Shown one piece after another: positions 1-5,125 of a DNA stretch of 8,929 bases. The notes beneath the pieces were generated by a model. It was not told the DNA's origin, searched no databases, and was given only the letters and a program-made list of their open reading frames with translations. The position numbers and the translations under genes were made by a program. Source of the DNA: Myxococcales bacterium. GTDB lineage: Bacteria; Myxococcota_A; Polyangia; Polyangiales; Polyangiaceae. Every line of letters starts with the position of its first letter. Position 1 is the first letter of the stretch. The stretch lies in contig JAHFDX010000019.1 in the NCBI GenBank assembly GCA_023248785.1, positions 4,824 through 13,752 of the forward strand, in the 5' to 3' direction.

Positions 1-615
1 CTCAATGTGGTTGAGCGAGTTTTTAGCAATCCGTTTGAACCGGTCGTCACCATTACACCGATCGAATCTGTCACTTGGGAATGGCAAATTCATCTCGGCG
101 ACAATCCGGCACCACCGACAGGCGAACCCGTCGATCTCGACGATGTGCGTATTGCCCACAATGTTGCGGTGCTCCTGAACGATACGAGCCGTGTGCACAT
201 GCTGCGCGAGCGAATCGAGCATGAGCTTCGTCGCGACTCGCGCGCCTCGTATTCGGAGGGCGTCGAGTTACTCGGAGCGCGTATTACAACGAGCGTTCAT
301 CCGATGGTCGAAGCCTGGTTTGTCTCCGGTGGACCTCTCGACAGCGATGCTGTTTTCGACATTCGCACCAATGTTGTCGCGAAAAAGCGATGGTCACTGA
401 TCCCGCCAGATCCCGCAGAACGGCAATGCTCGGGGCCTGCGCCTCTGCCAAGCAGCGTGTGGCGTAAGGGGTTCATCTATGCAGCGTCATGCTCGGCGTA
501 CCACCGCATTGGCGTCGAGCGATACGTCGGCTCGTTTCACGGACGCGATCCCAAGGGGCAGCCCCCCCATCGCCTGGACGGTCCAGACCCCGTAATTCTT
601 GCCGAATTGCGGTAA
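1..615 (+). CDS. Hypothetical protein, C-terminal part (5' end outside the window)
   Basis: The frame is open from the first base of the window to a TAA at 613-615. The start therefore probably lies upstream, and the GTG at position 7 is unlikely to be the true start. About 204 residues are visible. They look like a soluble globular domain with no transmembrane stretch. It is Trp- and Pro-rich near its start (TWEWQIHLG, about residues 23-31 from the GTG) and has a charged helix-like stretch (RERIEHELRRDSRA, about 67-80). Two cysteines sit about 20 residues apart near the end, at about 141 and 162, and could pair if the domain is exported. I do not recognise the family. The next gene on the same strand is a SAM methyltransferase, beginning 9 to about 90 bp downstream depending on its start, so the two may be cotranscribed. 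Coding status is supported by length and by an uninterrupted frame. Function is unknown. Confidence 0.72.
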   Translation, partial: LNVVERVFSNPFEPVVTITPIESVTWEWQIHLGDNPAPPTGEPVDLDDVRIAHNVAVLLNDTSRVHMLRERIEHELRRDSRASYSEGVELLGARITTSVHPMVEAWFVSGGPLDSDAVFDIRTNVVAKKRWSLIPPDPAERQCSGPAPLPSSVWRKGFIYAASCSAYHRIGVERYVGSFHGRDPKGQPPHRLDGPDPVILAELR

Positions 616-705
616 TTCGCTCGTTTGGGGATGCGCGTGCTCCTTGAGAGCTACGACAAAAGCCAAACGTGTGCTAGCCCCTTGCTTTCTCGAGGTACCG
701 AAGTC

Positions 706-1611
706 GTGGCACGCAGGCAGAAAGCAAAAGCAATGCTCGAATCCGTTGAATCAGCGTCAGACAACGTCGGAGGCCCGGACGGCATCGACAACGTTTCCAA
801 CGCAAACGCAAACGTGGAGGCGAAAGCTTTTTACGATGAAATGTGGCGCAACTACGGCCACCTCGACGCCGTAAGTCCAGCAGCCTTTCATCGCAGGCGA
901 ATGGTTGTCGAGCTTGCAAAGAAATATGCGCCCAACGCTCGGCGTATTTTGGACGTTGGATGCGGCATGGGTGACCTGCTTCGCGAACTCAACAACATCT
1001 TTCCGGACGCGGCTATCTTTGGAGCCGACCTATCCGAACAATCCCTCATCATCAGCCGAGCGAAAAACCCGACGTTCGATCTATTCGAATTGAACCTCAC
1101 GCACCCCAAATTCGAACGCGAGCACAAGGCGCGTCTTGGACAGTTCGATCTCGTCATTTGCTCCGAAGTACTTGAGCACATCGATGAGCATCGTCTTGCG
1201 GCTTCGCGCCTCAAGAGCTTGCTTGCGCCCTCGGGGGTAGCCATCGTCACCGTTCCCGGCGGCCACCTCACTCGGTTTGACGTGTCAATTGGTCACCTCC
1301 GGAGTTACACACCGGACTCGCTCGTCGCCCTGCTCCGTGGAGCCGATCTCGACGTCGAACACGCGTTTGAATGGGGATTTCCGTTTCACTCGCTTTATCG
1401 GCTCGCCGTTGGCGTGGCGTCGCTACTTACTTCGGCACCACGGCCCAATGAGTCCACGAAGGCGGCTAGGAAGAACAAGAACTTAATGGCCAGTGCGTTG
1501 AGCTTCGGATACACGATCTTCGGAAAGAGCCTCAAGCCACTTTACTATTTGAACTCATCCATGCGCGGCGAACAGATCTTCGGTGTGGCGAAGCATGCCC
1601 ATCGGAAGTGA
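706..1611 (+). CDS. Class I SAM-dependent methyltransferase
   Basis: This is a Rossmann-fold methyltransferase predicted to transfer a methyl group from S-adenosylmethionine; the substrate is unknown. The frame is open from TTG 625 (ATG 631). Residue numbers here count from 625. Motif I, ILDVGCGMGD, is at 108-117. The acidic ribose-binding end of strand 2 is GADLS at 133-137. The motif IV region, FDLVICSEVLEHI, is at 174-186. A post-core segment, GHLRSYTPDSL (223-233), is followed by GFPFHSLYRL (251-260), a combination I associate with methyltransferases found among glycan or lipid modification genes. I chose GTG 706 as the start because GAGGT at 692-696 lies 9 nt upstream and the 5' extension looks unlike a folded domain. 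ATG 733 is also possible. The conserved fold begins only near residue 66. The 3' end overlaps the convergent TPR gene by 57 bp. A role in cell-surface glycan modification is inference only. Confidence 0.88.
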   Translation: MARRQKAKAMLESVESASDNVGGPDGIDNVSNANANVEAKAFYDEMWRNYGHLDAVSPAAFHRRRMVVELAKKYAPNARRILDVGCGMGDLLRELNNIFPDAAIFGADLSEQSLIISRAKNPTFDLFELNLTHPKFEREHKARLGQFDLVICSEVLEHIDEHRLAASRLKSLLAPSGVAIVTVPGGHLTRFDVSIGHLRSYTPDSLVALLRGADLDVEHAFEWGFPFHSLYRLAVGVASLLTSAPRPNESTKAARKNKNLMASALSFGYTIFGKSLKPLYYLNSSMRGEQIFGVAKHAHRK

Positions 1612-2409
1612 AAGGCGAAGCTTGGCGGCACTCGAAACGACTGCGTAGTCGTCATCGTCAACGCGGATTGGCAGGGGCCCACCCGTTGTCCAACGCACGA
1701 AACCTAAAGGCGTGTCAGCACATGTCTCGATAGACGGGGACGTTGCGAGGACACACGTGTCCGTTCCGTTGCGACGAGCGAGCGCCACGCGTACGACCGC
1801 GGCGACGGGAGCGGGTGCGAGCCAACGCGAACCATCGAGCGACGAAAGGGCAAACCACGCCTCTTCGCAGCGTGGACCGTCCCAACTGGAGTGCACCGTC
1901 AGGACTCGAAGTCCCAGCTCGTCGTCCGCCTCAATGTCGACTTGACGCACGTGCCACATCACGAAAATCGGCTCGCCCGGTGCAACGAGCGCCACACACG
2001 CGGAACGATCGAACATGGGATTGACTAGCGGGGACGACTCAATTGCGGACGCAACCGCAAGCTCCATCGATTCTTCAGGGGCTATCACCGGCGAGTCTGG
2101 TACCGGTGCATGCGGCTCAAGCTCTTCGAGCAGCCGAATTGCGCGCGCGTTTTCTGGGTCGCGCTCAATGATGCGCTCAAGAACGTGGATGGCACGTGAC
2201 CGATGGCCCTGTTGTACGTAAATCTCCGCGAGCGTAACCGTGGGCAAAGGCGCAACGCGAGGTGCTAGATTTTTGCTCACTGGCATTGAGCGAATCAAGT
2301 CCGCGGCGTTCGGCAAATTGAGCCCGCGCTCCACAAGCGCTGCGAGGAGATCACGCGCAATTCCAAGGAACCCGCGCTCTTCACGTTCCATCGAGATCGA
2401 GGTGGCCAC
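1555..2409 (-). CDS. TPR-containing protein with a DUF4912-like C-terminal region
   Basis: This 284-residue protein starts at GTG 2409, 27 bp after the ribF stop, so it is probably cotranscribed with ribF. There is no signal peptide or membrane segment, so it is predicted to be cytoplasmic. Residues about 57-97 form one clear tetratricopeptide-type helical pair (TLAEIYVQQGHRSRAIHVLE, then IIERDPENARAIRLLEELE). An acidic, Pro-rich linker covers about 98-130. Residues about 145-212 (EPIFVMWHV, ELGLRVLTVHS, then a Trp-rich stretch and a hydrophobic strand) resemble the strand order of DUF4912-type domains, as I recall that family; this is tentative. An acidic run, DDDD, is at 251-254. No SD sequence is obvious before the GTG. 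An internal ATG at codon 7 (2391) is an alternative start. A scaffold or binding role is likely, but no enzyme motif is visible. Its last 57 bp run antisense through the 3' end of the methyltransferase gene. Confidence 0.8.
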   Translation of the reverse strand: MATSISMEREERGFLGIARDLLAALVERGLNLPNAADLIRSMPVSKNLAPRVAPLPTVTLAEIYVQQGHRSRAIHVLERIIERDPENARAIRLLEELEPHAPVPDSPVIAPEESMELAVASAIESSPLVNPMFDRSACVALVAPGEPIFVMWHVRQVDIEADDELGLRVLTVHSSWDGPRCEEAWFALSSLDGSRWLAPAPVAAVVRVALARRNGTDTCVLATSPSIETCADTPLGFVRWTTGGPLPIRVDDDDYAVVSSAAKLRLSLPMGMLRHTEDLFAAHG

Positions 2410-2436
2410 GCGCTCATCTTAGCGCGGAGCATGACG

Positions 2437-3420
2437 CTACATGCTCAACAAATAACGTGCACGCTCCACATCCCTTCCAATCTGTGCGCGCAACGCCTCG
2501 ACTCCATCGAACCGTTGTTCGTCTCGAATTCTCTCGATCAAGTCGACGGTCACCACTTGGCCATACAAGTCCGCCGAAAAATCGAGAATGTGGGCCTCGA
2601 CAGCAAGCGCTCCTTCCGCTTCGACGGTTGGCCTGCGACCAATGTTCACGACCGCCTCGCCGAGCCCGGTCACGCGCGCGGCATAGACGCCAGCCATCGG
2701 GATCATTTCCGGCATGGCGCTGAGATTTGCCGTAGGAAAACCAAGGGTCCTTCCAAGTTTTCGCCCTTCGACCACGAGTCCCGAAACCCGATGCGGCCTG
2801 CCTAGCCACGCGTTCGCGCGGGCTAGGTCGCCCGCTGCAAGCGCCTCGCGAATTCGCGAGCTTGAAATCACGCCCTCTTCGGTACGAACAAGGGACAGGG
2901 TTTCGACGTCGAATGCGGACGATCGTCCAAGCTTTCGAAGAAGGCTTGCGTCCCCTTCGCGCCGATATCCGAAACGAAAATTGTCACCTACAAGCACAAG
3001 ACGCACGCCGAGAACAATCAATAGGTCATCCACAAACGCTTGCGGCGACAGCATCGAAAACGCAAGATCGAACGTCCGCACGTACACCTGATCTACACCG
3101 AACGACGAGAGAATCGTTGCCTTGCGCTCAAGTGTTGTGAGTATCGGTGGGGCGCCACGACCTACGACGGCCGCGGGATGTGGATCAAAGGTGAGGACGG
3201 CAGATCGGATGGCGGCTTTTTCGGCGCGCGAACGAAGTTGTTCGAGTGCACTTTGATGGCCTAGATGAACGCCGTCGAAGTTTCCGATGGCAAGCGCCAA
3301 TGGCCCACGCAGAGATGCGTCCGGAAGAGGAAACCGCAAAAACGAAGCGGTCTCGCTTGGAGTCAGCGATCCCAGAGCGTTCCCTGATCGAACTTCGTCT
3401 TCTCCGCTTCCGTGAGGCAT
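2437..3420 (-). CDS. ribF: Bifunctional riboflavin kinase / FAD synthetase
   Basis: RibF phosphorylates riboflavin to FMN and then adenylylates FMN to FAD, in the cytoplasm. The N-terminal nucleotidyltransferase domain has GNFDGVHLGH at 46-55, containing the HxGH nucleotide-binding motif, TFDPHP at 77-82, GDNFRFG at 145-151 and the ISSSRIR signature at 185-191. The C-terminal riboflavin-kinase barrel has GRTLGFPTAN (223-232), GVYAARV (244-250), VNIGRRPT (258-265), EAHILDF (275-281) with the probable catalytic glutamate at 275, and IRDEQRF (298-304). The family is usually about 300-320 residues, so 327 is full length. The ATG start at 3420 lies inside the upstream lipoprotein gene, giving a 58-bp overlap; a GAGAG stretch just before it is a modest SD. 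GNFDG falls about 20 residues later than is common, so TTG 3339 (giving 300 aa, 23 bp past the lipoprotein stop) is a possible true start, though without a clear SD. Either way translation is probably coupled to the lipoprotein. Confidence 0.96.
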   Translation of the reverse strand: MPHGSGEDEVRSGNALGSLTPSETASFLRFPLPDASLRGPLALAIGNFDGVHLGHQSALEQLRSRAEKAAIRSAVLTFDPHPAAVVGRGAPPILTTLERKATILSSFGVDQVYVRTFDLAFSMLSPQAFVDDLLIVLGVRLVLVGDNFRFGYRREGDASLLRKLGRSSAFDVETLSLVRTEEGVISSSRIREALAAGDLARANAWLGRPHRVSGLVVEGRKLGRTLGFPTANLSAMPEMIPMAGVYAARVTGLGEAVVNIGRRPTVEAEGALAVEAHILDFSADLYGQVVTVDLIERIRDEQRFDGVEALRAQIGRDVERARYLLSM

Positions 3421-5114
3421 GTCTCTCGATACCGTTGAGCAACGTTTGCATAGGGACTGCCCTCGCCGTCGCCTTGATCCTTAAGCGCTGTTACTCGCTC
3501 CCGGCAGTAGTTCGAATTGGTTGCGGGGGCAAACTGGACGAGCGTCCCCTGCGACGAAAGCCGTGCGCGCTGTCCACACCGAAGGCCATCCGCTGAAGCC
3601 ACTTCGCTGCCAATGCACGTGGCCATCTCATTGGGCAATGTCCACGCCTGACCCGTGAGTGGATAGATCAAATTGAGCGAGAGATTGGCCGGTGGCAAAC
3701 ATGCGTAAACGATGCGAACTCCGTCGCGCTTTCGTCCGAGCTGCGTTGCCACATCATCGAGGGTCTTATCGTACTCGCTGATGATCTTCGCTTGCGAGGC
3801 CGTCGAATCCACCTCGTAGGGGGTCACCACCGTCGTTGGACCATTGGCATCGGCGGCATCGGGAATACAAATCGCCGTCGGCCTCAACACCGCTGTGAGA
3901 AAAGGTCGAGCCTCCGGAGAAAGAACCGTTCGAGCAATCAGGTTCGTCAACTTTCCTGGCTCGCTCGCATCAGCACTATAGGCCGTAATTGCAGAAGCGA
4001 TCACGCGTGGCTTGTCTTGGACAGTGCGCCGATATGGATCGCTCATGTCGAGCTTCGAGAGAGAAATCAGGGGCCACATCGATCGCGCGAGGGTGCTGCC
4101 GATAATCGTATCGGCGCTGCTGATAACCCCGTCTCGATTCGAGTCGTTCGACATGGTGAGAAGAACGCCAGGGTTATCAACGCCCGCGTAGAAAGGTGCC
4201 GCCATCGCCGCCGCGCGCTCCTCATCCCGCACGCCCGAGCGCAAGGTGAGAACGGGCAAGCTGTCTTGCACCGTAAAAGGTGCGGCATCCGCTACGTGAA
4301 AGTCTGCTGGGACCGAGATAAGCGACGGACTCACTTCCTGCGCTGGGCGATTTCCATCTTTGTCTTTCGCGAAATCGACCGACGAAACACTGAAGTAGGG
4401 TCGTTGCGTGGGGAGCGGAAGGCCTAACGTGATGCTCACATTTTGAAGTACAAATCCCGACGCAGGAATGCAAACAGGAGGCCCGTCGGACCGAGTCCCC
4501 GAACATCTCTTCCCCGGCTCCGGATCCGCTTTGCTGTTAACCTCTGCTGCCGACTCCATTCCAACGGTAAGGGTCGAGTATTTTACGCGCCCGCCCAGGA
4601 GAACTTCGGTCGTATTTTGGATCGCACCGCCGGCGATATCTCCAAGCGTAGGCAGGTTCGCGAACTTGAACAGCGGATGGAAATCGTTGTTGTAGTCGTA
4701 GAATGCCCGCATCTGATACTTGCCTGGATCGACCGGGCCAAGTTCAAACGGCGCGCTGGCCGACACGGGCGCAACCCCCGCCGGCGGACAATATCGAGCG
4801 CCCGAGGGGTCGTGATAAACTGAACTTGCAATATCGTGAAACAGCACATCGCCCGACACGGTCATGATCCGCGAAGAGCGCACTCCGAGCCCATCGGGTG
4901 GAGGCAACAACCGTGTGTCGAAGAGCAGCATGTTCGCCGTGCCGATGATGTGTTTGTTTTCTGTGCACGGCTGCGGCCCTGAATAAAACACCGTTCCCCG
5001 AATGATGCCCGCGGGCGCAAGGACGTTGAGCGCCGGAGGGTCGGTGCAACCGATGAAGTAGGAAACCACTGCTAACCCGGTGACAGCCGCTGCATGCGTG
5101 AAGATTCGTTTCAT
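3363..5114 (-). CDS. Predicted outer-membrane lipoprotein of unknown family, partner of the TonB receptor
   Basis: This 583-residue protein has a lipoprotein signal: a basic N-terminus (MKRIF), a hydrophobic core, and FIGC ending at Cys23, followed by Thr. That is close to a lipobox, with Phe instead of the usual Leu at -3. The mature protein has no further membrane segment. Residues about 36-165 look like a beta-sandwich of the carboxypeptidase-regulatory/transthyretin type (GIIRGTVFYSG at 36-46, PGKYQMRAFYD at 130-140), including DYNND at 140-144. At 324-335 DSNRDGVISSAD matches the EF-hand/dockerin calcium loop. Ten further cysteines (50, 109, 204, 215, 416, 472, 500, 513, 537, 566) suggest disulfides in the periplasm or at the surface. 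No enzyme motif is recognised. It starts 9 bp after the receptor gene, with GAGGT as its SD, and its 3' end overlaps ribF. A substrate-capture or lid role with the receptor is inferred from context alone. Confidence 0.85.
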   Translation of the reverse strand: MKRIFTHAAAVTGLAVVSYFIGCTDPPALNVLAPAGIIRGTVFYSGPQPCTENKHIIGTANMLLFDTRLLPPPDGLGVRSSRIMTVSGDVLFHDIASSVYHDPSGARYCPPAGVAPVSASAPFELGPVDPGKYQMRAFYDYNNDFHPLFKFANLPTLGDIAGGAIQNTTEVLLGGRVKYSTLTVGMESAAEVNSKADPEPGKRCSGTRSDGPPVCIPASGFVLQNVSITLGLPLPTQRPYFSVSSVDFAKDKDGNRPAQEVSPSLISVPADFHVADAAPFTVQDSLPVLTLRSGVRDEERAAAMAAPFYAGVDNPGVLLTMSNDSNRDGVISSADTIIGSTLARSMWPLISLSKLDMSDPYRRTVQDKPRVIASAITAYSADASEPGKLTNLIARTVLSPEARPFLTAVLRPTAICIPDAADANGPTTVVTPYEVDSTASQAKIISEYDKTLDDVATQLGRKRDGVRIVYACLPPANLSLNLIYPLTGQAWTLPNEMATCIGSEVASADGLRCGQRARLSSQGTLVQFAPATNSNYCRERVTALKDQGDGEGSPYANVAQRYRETCLTEAEKTKFDQGTLWDR

Positions 5115-5120
5115 GGCCGC

Positions 5121-5125
5121 ACCTC
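5121..5125 (-). promoter_or_regulatory. Ribosome binding site of the lipoprotein gene, overlapping the receptor stop codon
   Basis: The minus strand reads TGAGGT, 6 nt, then ATG at 5114. The SD bases GAGGT share GA with the TGA stop of the receptor gene, so ribosomes ending the receptor sit on the SD of the lipoprotein. This arrangement favours coupled translation and roughly matched amounts of the two proteins. Confidence 0.7.

Noticed and set aside
1743..2024. + strand open frames opposite the TPR gene
   Set aside because: They are Arg/Thr/Pro-rich shadows with no SD or domain, opposite a minus-strand frame that has a clear TPR motif.
3363..3420. Frameshift joining the lipoprotein and ribF
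   Set aside because: Both proteins are complete in their own frames, with RibF of full family length, so this is an ordinary coding overlap.
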